Source: Pseudoxanthomonas sp. PXM02 (lineage in GTDB: Bacteria; Pseudomonadota; Gammaproteobacteria; Xanthomonadales; Xanthomonadaceae). Taken from it: a stretch of DNA of 64,000 nt. Shown one piece after another: positions 1 to 9,460 of the stretch. Made by a program: the position numbers and the translations under genes. The notes beneath the pieces are model-generated. The model made no database searches, was not told the DNA's origin, and saw only the letters and a list, made by a program, of their open reading frames with translations. Position 1 is the first letter of the stretch. Each line of letters opens with the position of its first letter. The stretch covers positions 62,001 through 126,000 of the forward strand of contig NZ_JACVAK010000004.1 of NCBI RefSeq assembly GCF_014851805.1. Direction: 5' to 3'.

Positions 1-1779
1 GGCGCGGGTGATGCCTACGTACATCAGGCGCCGCTCTTCCTGCAGGTTGCCTTCCTCCACGCTGGTCTCGTGCGGCAGCGTGCCGTCCTCGCAGCCGACG
101 ATGAAGACATAGCGGAACTCCAGGCCTTTCGCCGCATGCAGGCTCATCAGCCTCACCTGGTTGCCGCCGTCGTCCTTGTCGTTGCGCGACAGCAGCGCGA
201 GCTGCGCGGCAAGGTCGCCGGCCGAACTGCCGCGTGGTCCGCCTTCGAACCAGTCCGCCAGTTCATCCAGGTTGGCGCGGCGGCGCTGGAACGAGGCTTC
301 GTCCTTGCACTGCGAGCGCAGGTCGGCGAGCAGGCCGGAGCGCTCGCTCAGGCGTCGCACCAGATCGGCGGGCGGCAGTTCCTCGGCATGCCGACGCAGG
401 TCGCGCACGATGTCGACGAAGGCGCTGAGGCCGTTGGCCGCGCGCGGCGGCAGCGCTTTCAGTGCGCCCATCGATTCCGCTGCACGCGACAGCGGCAGGT
501 GCGCGTGCTGGGCCATCTCCGCCAGCTTCGCGAGCGACGTGGCGCCGACTTCGCGTTTCGGCGACTGCACGGCGCGGAGGAAGGCAGCGTCGTCGTCCGG
601 GTTCACCAACAGGCGCAGCCACGACAGCGCATCCTTCACTTCCTGCCGCTCAAGGAACGCGGTGCCACCGGTCAGGTGGTAGGGGATGCGCAGCAGCTGC
701 AGCGCCTTCTCCAGCGCGCGCGACTGGTGATTGCCGCGGAACAGGATGCAGAAGTCGCTCCAGGCCGCGCTCTTCGACGCATGCACGAACGAGATCTCGG
801 CAGCGACCTTCTCTGCTTCATGCTCGTTGTCGCGGCATTCCCACACGCGGATGCGCTCGCCGTCGGCCTGGTCGCTCCACAGTGCCTTCGGATGCTCGTG
901 CGGGTTGTTGGCGATCAGCGCGTTCGCCGCACGCAGCACGCGGTTGCTGCAGCGGTAGTTCTGTTCCAGCTTGACGATCTGCAGCGCCGGATAATCCTTC
1001 GCCATCTGCAGCAGGTTGTCGGGGTTCGCGCCGCGCCAGGCGTAGATGCTCTGGTCGTCGTCGCCCACGCAGGTGAAGTCGCCGCGTTCGCCGGCGATCG
1101 CCTTCAGCAGGCGGTACTGCGCGTCGTTGGTGTCCTGGCACTCGTCGACCAGCAGGTAGCCGATGCGCTCGCGCCACGCGGCGGTGATCTCGGGACTGTT
1201 CTCCAGGATCTGCACCGGCAGGCGGATCAGGTCGTCGAAGTCGACCGCATTGAACGTGGTCAATCGATCCTGGTAGCGCTGGTACAGCAGCGCGGCGTCC
1301 TTCTCGCGGTTGGTGCGTGCTTCGGCCAGCGCTTCCTCGGGCGACAGGCCGGCGTTCTTCGCGCGCGAGATCAGGTTCTTCGCCGCTTCCACGTCGTCGG
1401 GCTTGGCGCCGTACATCAGGTCCTTGACCTGCGCGCTGGCGTCGTCCGCATCGAAGATCGAGAAGCCACGCTTCAGGCCCACCGCGGCATGCTCGATCTG
1501 CAGGAACTTCAGCCCCAGCGCATGGAACGTGCAGATGGTCAGCCCTTCGGCCGCGTCGCCCCTGATCCGCTTCGACACGCGCTCGCGCATTTCCTTGGCG
1601 GACTTGTTGGTGAAGGTGATCGCCGCGATCCGGCGCGCCGGGAAGTGGTTGCCCGCGATCAGGTGCGCGATCTTCTCCACGATCACCCGCGTCTTGCCGC
1701 TGCCTGCGCCTGCGAGCACGAGCAGGGGGCCCTTGCTGTGAAGGACGGCGGCGCGTTGGGGGGGATTGAGACCGTGCAT
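1..1779 (-). CDS. rep: ATP-dependent DNA helicase Rep (superfamily 1A), C-terminus outside window
   Basis: Single-stranded DNA-dependent ATPase and 3'-5' helicase acting in replication restart. Reading the minus strand from ATG at 1779 gives MHGLNPPQRAAVL, then Walker A AGAGSGKT at about residues 23-30, TFTNKSAKEMRERV (motif Ia), LLVDECQDTN (motif II), GDDDQSIYAWRGA (motif III), QNYRCSNRVLRAAN (motif IV) and, at the window edge, EERRLMYVGITRA (motif VI). About 593 codons are present; Rep and UvrD proteins are roughly 660-730 residues, so only the C-terminal tail is missing. The LNPPQ-type start and lack of a long N-terminal extension favour Rep over UvrD or PcrA. Divergent from the next gene. 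Confident as an SF1A helicase; Rep rather than UvrD is likely but not proven. Confidence 0.93.
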   Translation of the reverse strand, partial: MHGLNPPQRAAVLHSKGPLLVLAGAGSGKTRVIVEKIAHLIAGNHFPARRIAAITFTNKSAKEMRERVSKRIRGDAAEGLTICTFHALGLKFLQIEHAAVGLKRGFSIFDADDASAQVKDLMYGAKPDDVEAAKNLISRAKNAGLSPEEALAEARTNREKDAALLYQRYQDRLTTFNAVDFDDLIRLPVQILENSPEITAAWRERIGYLLVDECQDTNDAQYRLLKAIAGERGDFTCVGDDDQSIYAWRGANPDNLLQMAKDYPALQIVKLEQNYRCSNRVLRAANALIANNPHEHPKALWSDQADGERIRVWECRDNEHEAEKVAAEISFVHASKSAAWSDFCILFRGNHQSRALEKALQLLRIPYHLTGGTAFLERQEVKDALSWLRLLVNPDDDAAFLRAVQSPKREVGATSLAKLAEMAQHAHLPLSRAAESMGALKALPPRAANGLSAFVDIVRDLRRHAEELPPADLVRRLSERSGLLADLRSQCKDEASFQRRRANLDELADWFEGGPRGSSAGDLAAQLALLSRNDKDDGGNQVRLMSLHAAKGLEFRYVFIVGCEDGTLPHETSVEEGNLQEERRLMYVGITRA

Positions 1780-1890
1780 GTCAGACAAATTGTAGCGGTC
1801 CGGGCGTGGTCTCCACGAGCGGCCAGGAGACTTGCGGCGCATCGTGAGTGGTGGTACTGATCCTCCGGAACATTTCCAAGGAGAGAGGCC

Positions 1891-2631
1891 ATGCGTCCGA
1901 AGGACGCCGCACTTCTGTTGTCGATGGTCATTTCCGCGCCTGCGTGGGCGAACACGGCTGCCACTACGGACGACTGCAGGAGGAAGCCTGCCAAGCCGGT
2001 TCCCGCAGAGATCATGACGGACGGCTTCTTCGAAGCGCATCCCGACCTGCGCTGGCGCAGCATCGCGTTGGGGGAATACCGCGAGGGCAAGTATCCGGAA
2101 GCGCTCAACAGCTTCAAGCACGCGTCGTCGTATGCGGACAAGTTCTCCCAGTCGATGGTGGCGCACATGTACTGGAACGGCATGGGCACCGAATCCGATC
2201 GAGCACTGGCCTATGTATGGATGGACCTGGCCGCCGAGCGCATGTACCACGACTTCCTTTACCAGCGGGAGCTTTACTGGAGCATGCTGGATGAAGACCA
2301 GCGCGCGGATGCCGTCGTGCGTGGTCAGCCGATTTTCGAGCAGTATGCCGACCGCCTTGCCAAGCCGCGGATGGAAGAGCAACTGCTCAAGGTGCGTACC
2401 ACGATCACGGGTAGTCGAACAGGCTTCGTCGGTGTAGGCCTGTATGTCGTGCCAACGACCGGCCCGGCGGCCGGTGAACAAGTCCCTGGCGGGATCATGT
2501 ATGCCCCGGAATACTGGGAGCCTGAGCAGTACTGGTGCACCCAGGATAGCTATTGGAGCAAACCGCAGGGTGGCAACGTGGAGGTCGGCAGCCCGGTGCA
2601 GGTGCCGGAAGCCAAGAAGTCCGGCGACTGA
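1891..2631 (+). CDS. Secreted Sel1-like repeat protein of unknown function
   Basis: 246-residue protein with a signal peptide ([20 protein letters not shown], cleavage near residue 20). Residues about 50-110 ([21 protein letters not shown], then [20 protein letters not shown]) look like a Sel1/TPR-type helical repeat, in which one turn is set up by '[20 protein letters not shown]'. The C-terminal half shows no motif I know. The start is supported by an AAGGAGAG ribosome-binding site just upstream. It is probably periplasmic, with a protein-interaction role inferred from the repeat. It is followed closely by tdk, though tdk probably has its own start signals. The specific function is unknown. 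Confidence 0.75.
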   Translation: MRPKDAALLLSMVISAPAWANTAATTDDCRRKPAKPVPAEIMTDGFFEAHPDLRWRSIALGEYREGKYPEALNSFKHASSYADKFSQSMVAHMYWNGMGTESDRALAYVWMDLAAERMYHDFLYQRELYWSMLDEDQRADAVVRGQPIFEQYADRLAKPRMEEQLLKVRTTITGSRTGFVGVGLYVVPTTGPAAGEQVPGGIMYAPEYWEPEQYWCTQDSYWSKPQGGNVEVGSPVQVPEAKKSGD

Positions 2632-2686
2632 CGCAGCCTGGATATACCGCGGCAGAGGTCGTGATGGGGCGGTCTACAATGGCCCC

Positions 2687-3310
2687 ATGGCCAAGCTCTA
2701 CTTCTACTACTCGGCGATGAATGCCGGGAAGACCACCACGTTGCTGCAGTCCGCGCACAACTACCGCGAGCGCGGCATGCGCGTGGCGATCCTGACGCCG
2801 CGGCTGGACGACCGTGCCGGTGCCGGTGTGGTGGCCTCGCGTATCGGGTTGCGCTCCGAGGCGGTTGCGTTCGAGCGCGACGACGACCTGGAACGCTGGA
2901 TCCGCGACGACATCGCCGCCCACGGCAAGCTCGACTGCGTGCTGGTGGACGAAGCGCAGTTCCTCACCCGGGCGCAGGTCTGGCAGCTCAGCGAGGTGGT
3001 CGATGCCCTGCGCATTCCGGTGCTGTGCTACGGCCTGCGCACGGACTTCCGCGGCGAGCTTTTCGAGGGCAGCCAGTACCTGCTGGCCTGGGCCGACGAG
3101 ATGAGCGAGATCAAGACGATCTGCCATACCGGCAAGAAAGCCATCATGACCGTGCGCGTCAACGAGCAGGGGCTGGCAGTGCAGGACGGCCCGCAGGTTG
3201 AGATCGGCGGCAACGAGCGCTACGTGTCGGTCAGTCGTGCCGAGTTCAAGAAGATCGCGCGCGGCGAGGGTCGGATCGAGCCCCTGCAGCCGGCGTTACC
3301 GCTGGACTGA
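2687..3310 (+). CDS. tdk: Thymidine kinase (type II)
   Basis: Phosphorylates thymidine to dTMP in the pyrimidine salvage pathway in the cytoplasm. The 207-residue product has the P-loop [11 protein letters not shown] near residue 11, a Walker B-like VLVDEAQFL, a lid-region [15 protein letters not shown] and a C-terminal [15 protein letters not shown]-type strand, all typical of TK1-like enzymes, and the family's usual length of about 200 residues. The frame is open 81 codons further upstream into the preceding gene, but the family start [16 protein letters not shown] places initiation at 2687. Convergent with the downstream kinase gene, leaving only 6 bases between the stop codons. Confidence 0.95.
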   Translation: MAKLYFYYSAMNAGKTTTLLQSAHNYRERGMRVAILTPRLDDRAGAGVVASRIGLRSEAVAFERDDDLERWIRDDIAAHGKLDCVLVDEAQFLTRAQVWQLSEVVDALRIPVLCYGLRTDFRGELFEGSQYLLAWADEMSEIKTICHTGKKAIMTVRVNEQGLAVQDGPQVEIGGNERYVSVSRAEFKKIARGEGRIEPLQPALPLD

Positions 3311-3316
3311 GTCGCT

Positions 3317-6121
3317 TCAGCGGCAGGCCGCCCGCAATTCGGTGACCTCGCGCGGGATGATGCCGCCATCCGGCAGTGCGACGCGCAGTTCGCCGGCCAG
3401 TGCGTCCAGCTCGCGGTGTGCGCGGTCCTTCTCGCCCAGCCGGCAGCGCGCTTCCGCCAGGTAGGCGCGCGCGAGCCAGCGCAGCTTGGGTGCCTCACTG
3501 CCGCCGCCTTCATGTGCCGCCAGGTTCTGCAGCGGGGCGATCGCGTCCTGCGGACGACCCAGTCGTGTCAGGTGGTGGGCCATCGACAGTTCCGCGAACC
3601 AGGTGCGCGGATGCTCGGGGCCGAAGCCGACGCGGGTCAGGCGTACGGCGCGATCGAAGCGTTCCGTCGCGCCTTCCAGGTCGCCTTTCGCGGCCAGCAC
3701 TTCGCCGATCATGCGGTCGGTCTCGCCGATCAGCGCATGGCTGGCGCCGATCGTGCCCACCCGCATCTGGCGAGATTCCTCCAGCGCCGCCAGCGCTTCG
3801 TCGTACCGGCCGGCGCTGTGCAGCACCATGCCGTAGTTGAACAGGCCGCCGGGCAGGATCTGCAGGCTTTCGTTCTCGCGCCAGATCGCCACGGCCTGCG
3901 CCACGTCGCGCACGGCGGTGACATTGTCGCCGCGCTCCCACGCGATGATGCCCATCGAGTTCCAGCTCGACGCGGTGTCGCGATGGTGCGGGCCGAGCGA
4001 CTCCAGCGTCATCGCATGCAGGCGTCGCAGTTCCTCGTCCGCCTCGTGCAGCTGGCCCATGTCGACCTGCACCGCGGCGATGTGGCGGCGCAGGGCCTGG
4101 GTGAGCGGATGGCGGGGGCCGTGGATGTCTTCCGACAGCGCACGCGCGCGCTGGAACGCTGCCAGCGCGGCGTCGGTTTCGCCGCGGTTGCGGTACAGCA
4201 GCGCCAGGCTGCGCTGGATCTCGATCACCAGCGGATGCCGCGCGTGTCCGTTGGCCTGCAGGTGCGCCAGCGCGGCGCGGTAGCCGCGTGCGCCCGTGTC
4301 GGCATTGCCCAGCTCGACATCGAGCTGCGCGAGGTCGCGCATGTTCTCGGCGACGCCGGCCTCATCCTTCAGGCCGCGGCGGATCTCCAGCGAGCGGTCG
4401 AACATCTGCCGGGCGAGCTGCTTCTCGCCGGCATCCGCGCGACAGCGGCCGTTCTGCGACTGGAACTCCGCCACCCGCAGCGGCATGCGCGACTCCAGCG
4501 AACCCAGGCGCGTTTCCATCGGCGCCATCGCCTGCACGCACTGTCGCGAGCGCCCGAGCAGGCGTAACACACGACCGTGCTGCGTGGCGGCCTGCAGCCG
4601 CAGGCTGTCCGGTGCGTCGTCGGTGGACGCCAGCACGCGTTGCTGCTTTTCCAGCAGGGCGAGTGATTCGTGGTAGTCGCCCAGGCCCAGACGCAGGCGG
4701 GCGATCACGCCCAGCAGTTCGGCCTGCGCACGCGGCTGGTTGGCGAGTTCGCGATCGCCGCGGCGCTCACCCGCCGCCAGCAGCTCTCGCGCATCGAAGG
4801 TGCTGCCCTGCTGCGACGCGCTGGCGTTGTCGAACAGGCCGATCACGAAGTCCTGCATCGCCTGCGCGCGGGCGGTCTCGCGCATCGCCTGCCGTCCCTG
4901 CAGCACGCTGGCGGCCAGTGCGGCCACCAGCACCGTGGTCGCCAGGCCGCCGCCGGCCAGCGCCCAGCGGTGGCGTACGAGGTACTTCTGCAACCGGTAG
5001 CCCACGCTCTGCGGGCGCGCGTGGATCGGCCGCCCCTCGATATGCCGCCGCAGGTCCTGCGATAGCGCTTCGACCGAGGCGTAGCGATGCTCGGGCAGCT
5101 TCTGCAGCGCCTTCAGGGCGATGTTGTCGAGGTCGCCGGCAAGCTTGCGTGAGGTGCGGCGCGCATCCGGACAGCGGCTGCGGCTGCCGTCGGTGGTGCG
5201 CAGGGTAGCGACCGAGGGCTTGAGCGGTTCCACCGCCAGGATGGCCTGCTCCCACTCGGCATCGGTCTGCCGGCGCAGGCGGTAGGGCTTGGTGCCGGCG
5301 ATCAGTTCGTACAGCACCACGCCGAGCGAGTACACGTCGGTCATCGTGGTGACGAGTTCGCCACGCACCTGCTCCGGTGCCGCGTAGTGCAGGGTGAAGG
5401 CACGCACCTCGGTGCGCGGATGCACCGGCACGGGCTCGGGATCGTCGAGCAGCTTGGCGATGCCGAAGTCCAGCAGGCGCACGTCGCCGGTGGGCGTCAC
5501 CAGGATGTTGGACGGCTTGAGGTCGCGGTGGACGATCAGGTTGGCGTGCGCGTGGCTGACCGCCTCGCAGACCTGCAGGAACAACGCCAGCCGGCCCTCC
5601 AGGCCGACGTTGTTGGCCTGGCAGTAGTCGGTGATCGAGACGCCTTCGACGTACTCCAGCGCCAGGTAGGGCTGGCCTTCGCTGCCGATGCCGGCGTCCA
5701 GCAGGCGCGCGATGTTGGGGTGCTCGAGGCGCGCGAGGATCTCGCGCTCGCGGGTGAAGCGCAGCCGCAGATTGGGATCGGCCAGGCCGGGGCGCAGCAG
5801 TTTCAGCGCGACCCGCCGCTTGTACAGGCCATCAGCGCGCGTAGCCAGCCACACCAGGCCCATGCCGCCCTCGCCCAGCAGCGACTCCAGCTGGTATGGG
5901 CCGATACGCATGCCGGGCTTCAGCTGGCCGGGCTTGTCGACCAAAGGCTGGTCGATGAAACCGTCGCCTTCTTCTTCCAGTGCGAGCAGCTTCTCTACTT
6001 CTCGTGCGGTGTCGGGATCGTCCGCACGCAGGATCTCGAGTTGCTCGGCGCGCGCCTCAGGCTCCAGCTCCAGCAGGACGTCCAGCAACGGCGACAGGCG
6101 TTTCCAGCGTTCGACGTCCAT
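3317..6121 (-). CDS. Membrane Ser/Thr protein kinase with C-terminal TPR domain
   Basis: 934 residues. Residues 75-365 form a Hanks-type kinase: glycine loop GEGGMG at 83-88, ATP lysine in VALKLL (K107), catalytic HRDLKPSN at 198-205, DFG at 218-220, and APEQ at 248-251. A single transmembrane helix lies at about 387-408, followed by some 500 residues of TPR-like helices (for example LGDYHESLALLEKQ, GRYDEALAALEESRQMR, GRPQDAIAPLQNLA). The TPR part is expected on the periplasmic side. The gene starts 24 bases after the ECF sigma gene and is almost certainly co-transcribed. In xanthomonads and vibrios such kinases switch on the neighbouring sigma factor by phosphorylating it (PknS/EcfK-type pairs). 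I infer the same here; targets are not visible. Confidence 0.92.
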   Translation of the reverse strand: MDVERWKRLSPLLDVLLELEPEARAEQLEILRADDPDTAREVEKLLALEEEGDGFIDQPLVDKPGQLKPGMRIGPYQLESLLGEGGMGLVWLATRADGLYKRRVALKLLRPGLADPNLRLRFTREREILARLEHPNIARLLDAGIGSEGQPYLALEYVEGVSITDYCQANNVGLEGRLALFLQVCEAVSHAHANLIVHRDLKPSNILVTPTGDVRLLDFGIAKLLDDPEPVPVHPRTEVRAFTLHYAAPEQVRGELVTTMTDVYSLGVVLYELIAGTKPYRLRRQTDAEWEQAILAVEPLKPSVATLRTTDGSRSRCPDARRTSRKLAGDLDNIALKALQKLPEHRYASVEALSQDLRRHIEGRPIHARPQSVGYRLQKYLVRHRWALAGGGLATTVLVAALAASVLQGRQAMRETARAQAMQDFVIGLFDNASASQQGSTFDARELLAAGERRGDRELANQPRAQAELLGVIARLRLGLGDYHESLALLEKQQRVLASTDDAPDSLRLQAATQHGRVLRLLGRSRQCVQAMAPMETRLGSLESRMPLRVAEFQSQNGRCRADAGEKQLARQMFDRSLEIRRGLKDEAGVAENMRDLAQLDVELGNADTGARGYRAALAHLQANGHARHPLVIEIQRSLALLYRNRGETDAALAAFQRARALSEDIHGPRHPLTQALRRHIAAVQVDMGQLHEADEELRRLHAMTLESLGPHHRDTASSWNSMGIIAWERGDNVTAVRDVAQAVAIWRENESLQILPGGLFNYGMVLHSAGRYDEALAALEESRQMRVGTIGASHALIGETDRMIGEVLAAKGDLEGATERFDRAVRLTRVGFGPEHPRTWFAELSMAHHLTRLGRPQDAIAPLQNLAAHEGGGSEAPKLRWLARAYLAEARCRLGEKDRAHRELDALAGELRVALPDGGIIPREVTELRAACR

Positions 6122-6145
6122 CGGTGTGGCGCGGGGAGGCCGGCC

Positions 6146-6712
6146 TCAGCTGTCCGCCATCGCCGACAGCAGGAACAGCCGCGCCTTCTGCCAGTCGCGG
6201 CGGATGCTGCGCTCGGAGCGCTGCAGCAGTTCGGCGATCTCCAGTTCCGACAGGCCGGCGAAGTAGCGCATCTCCACTACTTGAGCGAGGCGTTCGTCGG
6301 CGGCGGCCAGCTTCTCCAGCGCGTCGTTCAGCGCCAGCATGTCCTCATCCAGGCGCAGGTTGCCTTCGACTTCTTCCGGGATGTCGGCCACGCGCTTGAG
6401 GTCGCCGCCGCGCTTGCGCGCCAGACGGCTGCGGGCGTAGTCCACCACCACGCTGCGCATCGACGAGGCCGCGTAGGCGAAGAAGTGCGCGCGGTCCTCG
6501 AACTTGGCGGTGCCGGTGGAGCCGAGCAGCTTCAGATACGACTCGTGCACCAGCGCGGTGGCGTCCAGCGTGTAGCCGTGCTGGCCGGACAGCTGGCGGC
6601 GCGCCATGGTGTGCAGTTCCTGGTACAGCGTGGCCAGCACGCGGTCCAGCGCGGCGCGATCGCCGCCGCGGGCCGAATCCAGCCACAAGGTGATGTCAGG
6701 TGCGTCGGCCAT
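6146..6712 (-). CDS. ECF-family RNA polymerase sigma factor, kinase-linked type
   Basis: 188-residue sigma factor with region 2 at about 20-90 and region 4 at 120-185 (ELEIAELLQRSERSIRRDWQKAR is the helix-turn-helix). It resembles the TIGR02999 sigma group common in Xanthomonas and Pirellula. Region 2.2, usually DAED followed by LVQE, reads DATALVHESYLKLL here (D50-A-T52-A), so the acidic pair that contacts the polymerase beta' clamp is replaced by Thr and Ala. In EcfP/EcfK-type factors this defect is repaired by kinase phosphorylation of a Thr; T52 is the obvious candidate. First gene of a two-gene operon with the kinase, downstream of a perfect inverted repeat. No anti-sigma gene is present. 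Confidence 0.92.
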   Translation of the reverse strand: MADAPDITLWLDSARGGDRAALDRVLATLYQELHTMARRQLSGQHGYTLDATALVHESYLKLLGSTGTAKFEDRAHFFAYAASSMRSVVVDYARSRLARKRGGDLKRVADIPEEVEGNLRLDEDMLALNDALEKLAAADERLAQVVEMRYFAGLSELEIAELLQRSERSIRRDWQKARLFLLSAMADS

Positions 6713-6745
6713 CCGTCTTCCCCACGTGCCAAGGGCGGGAATATA

Positions 6746-6768
6746 ACGTCATTTACCTCACATGACGT
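6746..6768. promoter_or_regulatory. Perfect 7-bp inverted repeat upstream of the sigma/kinase operon
   Basis: ACGTCAT at 6746-6752 and ATGACGT at 6762-6768, separated by 9 bases (ttacctcac). It lies about 34-56 bases upstream of the sigma gene start, between mutM and the sigma gene. The centre is AT-rich with no T tract, so it looks like a dimeric regulator binding site rather than a terminator. The bound protein is unknown; autoregulation by the sigma system or a separate regulator are both possible. Confidence 0.5.
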
Positions 6769-6792
6769 GATTGAAACGGCATCCCACGGCGG

Positions 6793-7611
6793 TCAGCGTT
6801 GGCAGTGCCCGCACCAGACCGTAGCCCGCTGGCCGATGCTGGCCTGCTTCATGGGCCGGCCGCAGCGGGGGCAGGGTTCACCGCCCCGGCCGTAAGCCGA
6901 CAGTTCCTGCTCGAAGTAGCCCGGCGCCCCGTCGGGGCTCAGGAAGTCCCGCAGCGTGGTGCCGCCGCGGGTGATCGCGTAGGCCAGGATGTCCTTCACG
7001 GCCGCGGCCAGCGCCACATAGCGCTCCCGCGAGACCTTGCCGGCGGCACGCAGCGGCGAAATGCCGGCCCGGAACAGGCTCTCGGCCGCGTAGATGTTGC
7101 CCACGCCCACCACCACCGCCTGGTCCATCAGGAAGGTTTTCACCGGCGCCTTGCGGCCGCGGCTCAGTTCGAACAGGTAGTCGCCGTCGAAGTCGTCCGA
7201 CAGCGGCTCCGGCCCCAACCCCTGCAGCAACGGGTGGGTTTCGCCCAGCGGTTGCCACAGCAGGCAGCCGAAGCGGCGCGGATCGTTGAAGCGCAGCACG
7301 CGCGCCTCCTTGCCCTGCAGCGCGATGTCCACATGGTCGTGTGCGGTCACCGGTGTGTCGGCGGGCAGCACCCGCAGGCTGCCGGACATGCCTAGGTGCA
7401 GCAGCGCGCTGCCGGCGGCCGTGTCCATCAGCAGGTACTTGGCGCGTCGGCGCACGGCGTCGATGCGCTGCCCGGGCAGGTCCTGCGCGATCTCCGTCGG
7501 GATCGGCCAGCGCAGGTCGGGCCGGCGCAGCGTCACGGCCTGGATGCGCCGGCCTTCGATGTGCGGCGCCAGGCCGCGGCGCGTGGTCTCGACCTCGGGC
7601 AGCTCAGGCAT
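6793..7611 (-). CDS. mutM: Formamidopyrimidine-DNA glycosylase (8-oxoguanine repair)
   Basis: Bifunctional base-excision repair enzyme removing 8-oxoguanine and formamidopyrimidines, with AP lyase activity. After removal of Met the protein begins [13 protein letters not shown], giving the catalytic Pro and Glu of the family; this fixes the start at 7611 rather than the in-frame codon five residues upstream. RRRAKYLLM carries the conserved Lys. The C-terminus holds a zinc finger CPRCGRP...VWCGHCQR. Length 272 residues is normal. Its first codons overlap the end of the upstream ABC ATPase gene by 8 bases, so translation is probably coupled. Confidence 0.97.
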   Translation of the reverse strand: MPELPEVETTRRGLAPHIEGRRIQAVTLRRPDLRWPIPTEIAQDLPGQRIDAVRRRAKYLLMDTAAGSALLHLGMSGSLRVLPADTPVTAHDHVDIALQGKEARVLRFNDPRRFGCLLWQPLGETHPLLQGLGPEPLSDDFDGDYLFELSRGRKAPVKTFLMDQAVVVGVGNIYAAESLFRAGISPLRAAGKVSRERYVALAAAVKDILAYAITRGGTTLRDFLSPDGAPGYFEQELSAYGRGGEPCPRCGRPMKQASIGQRATVWCGHCQR

Positions 7612-8437
7612 GGCCGGGTACCGCACTGTAGTAGCCGTCCTCGCAGCGCACGCGTACCGGTCCGCCGAACGCGTGGCTGAGATGCGCGTCCGTCAGGGTG
7701 GCTTCGCGGTCGCCGTCGGCGTAAACGGCACCGTCGCGCAGCAGCAGCACGCGGTCGATCTCGGGGATGATCTCTTCGATGTGGTGGGTCACCAGCACCA
7801 GCGTGATTCCGCGCTGCGCCAGCGTACGCATCAGGCCGAGGAAATGCTGCCGCGCCACCAGGTCCAGCCCGGCAGTGGGTTCGTCCAGCAGCAGTGCCTG
7901 CGGTTCGTGCACCAGCGCGCGCGCGATCAGCACGCGCCGCATCTCGCCGGTCGACAGCTCCGCAACGTGGCGGTCGGCCAGGGCGGACGCGCGGACCTGT
8001 TCCAGCGCATTGCGTGCCCGCGTGCGCATGTCGGCGTCGATCTGCCGGTGCGGCGGCACCACGAAACTGGAGAAGAAGCCCGTGACCACCGCATCCTCCA
8101 CCCGCAGATAGGGCATCTGCTGCAGGTCGCGGGTCAGGTCGCTGGTCACCACGCCCAGGCGGTTGCGCAGTTCGTTAACGTTCCAGCGGCGCAGGCCGAA
8201 CACCTTCACCGGCGCATCGCCTTCGCGCGCCAGCGGATACAGCTCGCGGTTGATCAGCTTGATGAACGTCGATTTGCCGCCACCGTTGGGTCCCAGGATC
8301 GCCGTGTGCTGGCCCAGCGGGATGTTCAGCGACAGGTTGTGCAGCACGCGGGTGGCGCCGCGCACGACGGTGGCGCGGTCCAGTTCGAACAGGGGCGCCG
8401 CGGACGTGGCCGCAGCAGGGGAGGCAGGCAGGGTCAT
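7604..8437 (-). CDS. ABC transporter ATP-binding protein (stand-alone)
   Basis: 277-residue nucleotide-binding protein. Walker [10 protein letters not shown] lies near residue 50, the Q-loop region at about 98-110, signature LSTGEMRR, Walker [13 protein letters not shown], and H-loop VTHH. It resembles the ATPase family annotated as ModF-like or iron/molybdate-type, but no permease or binding-protein gene is adjacent, so the substrate cannot be assigned. The first 20 residues ([15 protein letters not shown]) are a low-complexity lead. It is the upstream partner of mutM, overlapping it by 8 bases, and is divergent from a small EF-hand gene. Confidence 0.9.
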   Translation of the reverse strand: MTLPASPAAATSAAPLFELDRATVVRGATRVLHNLSLNIPLGQHTAILGPNGGGKSTFIKLINRELYPLAREGDAPVKVFGLRRWNVNELRNRLGVVTSDLTRDLQQMPYLRVEDAVVTGFFSSFVVPPHRQIDADMRTRARNALEQVRASALADRHVAELSTGEMRRVLIARALVHEPQALLLDEPTAGLDLVARQHFLGLMRTLAQRGITLVLVTHHIEEIIPEIDRVLLLRDGAVYADGDREATLTDAHLSHAFGGPVRVRCEDGYYSAVPGHA

Positions 8438-8556
8438 CGGTGCGGGGAGGGTTGGTGCGCGACCAGCGTACCCGAATCCGCCGCCGTGCCGAGGACCGCA
8501 GGGTGGTGGAATCGACCGCGTCGCGCGATCGGCGACACGCCCCCTACAATGCGGGC

Positions 8557-8889
8557 ATGCGCCGCCTCCTGCCCCTGCTCGCTCTTGCCTGTGTGCCGTT
8601 TGCGGCGCCGGCGCAGGTCACCGCCACCGGCGAGTACCTCGCGCGGATGGATACTGATCGCGATGGTCGCGTCAGCCTGGCCGAGTACCAGGCCTGGATG
8701 AGCTACGCCTTCGATGGCATGGATCGCAATCGCGACGGTCTGCTGTCGGTCGAGGAGTTGCCCGGTGGACGCGGCAAACCGATCACGCGCGAAGCCCATC
8801 TCGCGCAGCTGGCGGATCGCTTTAAGCGCCAGGACGCGAACGGCGATGGCTTCCTGAGCGAAAAGGAACTGGCGGCGCCGCCCAGGTGA
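8557..8889 (+). CDS. Small secreted EF-hand protein
   Basis: 110 residues with a signal peptide (MRRLLPLLALACVPFAAPAQ). The mature part is three consecutive EF-hand calcium loops: DTDRDGRVSLAE, DRNRDGLLSVEE and DANGDGFLSEKE, each with Asp at 1, Asp/Asn at 3, Asp at 5, Gly at 6 and Glu at 12. Probably a periplasmic calcium-binding protein; the role is unknown. The start is set by the signal peptide; the frame is open a further 39 codons upstream, but that stretch is not protein-like. Convergent with the following minus-strand gene. Confidence 0.85.
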   Translation: MRRLLPLLALACVPFAAPAQVTATGEYLARMDTDRDGRVSLAEYQAWMSYAFDGMDRNRDGLLSVEELPGGRGKPITREAHLAQLADRFKRQDANGDGFLSEKELAAPPR

Positions 8890-8915
8890 ACCCTCAGGGC
8901 CGGCCTGCGTACGCT

Positions 8916-9332
8916 CTAGGCGCTGGCGCGCAGCTCTTCAATGGCAAGCCACGCCTCGCACTGCCGATTGAGGGATAGGTAACGGAACATCAGATTGCGG
9001 GGCCAGTCACGCGCGGCTTTGGCCTTGATGGTGTCGACAACCGCGTGTGGCAAGCGATCGTCCTGATAACGAGCCAGAAGGTCACGGTGCTCGAGTTGAT
9101 GCTGGCATGCACGAAGTTGCATCTGGTAGTTGCCCGGCCAATCGCTGCAGGCGGCGACCAGGATGGCATGCATGTCCGACTCTTCGTACGGGCTGCTCTG
9201 CAGGATCTGAACCTCGAGGTACGCGGCGCACTCTAGTTCGATCATGTGCTTCTGGGCGCAAAAGTCGCCGGGATGATCTTCCTCGGCCTTGCCGAAAATC
9301 GCGGACTGGATCTCATGGGGCACCTGGGACAT
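8916..9332 (-). CDS. Hypothetical protein
   Basis: 138 residues beginning MSQVPHEIQSAIFGKAEEDH. No recognised domain. It is soluble, mostly helical in composition and rich in Glu, Gln, Arg and Cys (FCAQKHMIELEC, AACSDWPGN, LRACQHQLEH, NRQCEAWL). Phrases such as QMQLRACQHQLEHRDLLARYQD and DWPRNLMFRYLSLNRQCEAWLAI look like helical hairpins. I chose ATG 9332 because of an AGGA sequence about 8 bases upstream; the frame runs further upstream without protein-like character. Intergenic DNA before it holds repeated TGACAC/GTGTCA motifs. Confidence 0.6.
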   Translation of the reverse strand: MSQVPHEIQSAIFGKAEEDHPGDFCAQKHMIELECAAYLEVQILQSSPYEESDMHAILVAACSDWPGNYQMQLRACQHQLEHRDLLARYQDDRLPHAVVDTIKAKAARDWPRNLMFRYLSLNRQCEAWLAIEELRASA

Positions 9333-9460
9333 GGCGGGTTCCTGTTTACGCGGCGTGTTCACCTTCCTGGTCATTCTGTTGACGTGCCAAGCATCAATCA
9401 ATCCATGAGGCTCAAGTGTCATTCGAGTAACAGTGACACGTGCTGTGTGACAGTTCGCAC

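Noticed and set aside
70-1860. 596-codon plus-strand frame
   Set aside because: Antisense to rep, which shows clear helicase motifs on the minus strand; Arg/Ala/Gln-rich translation without domains.
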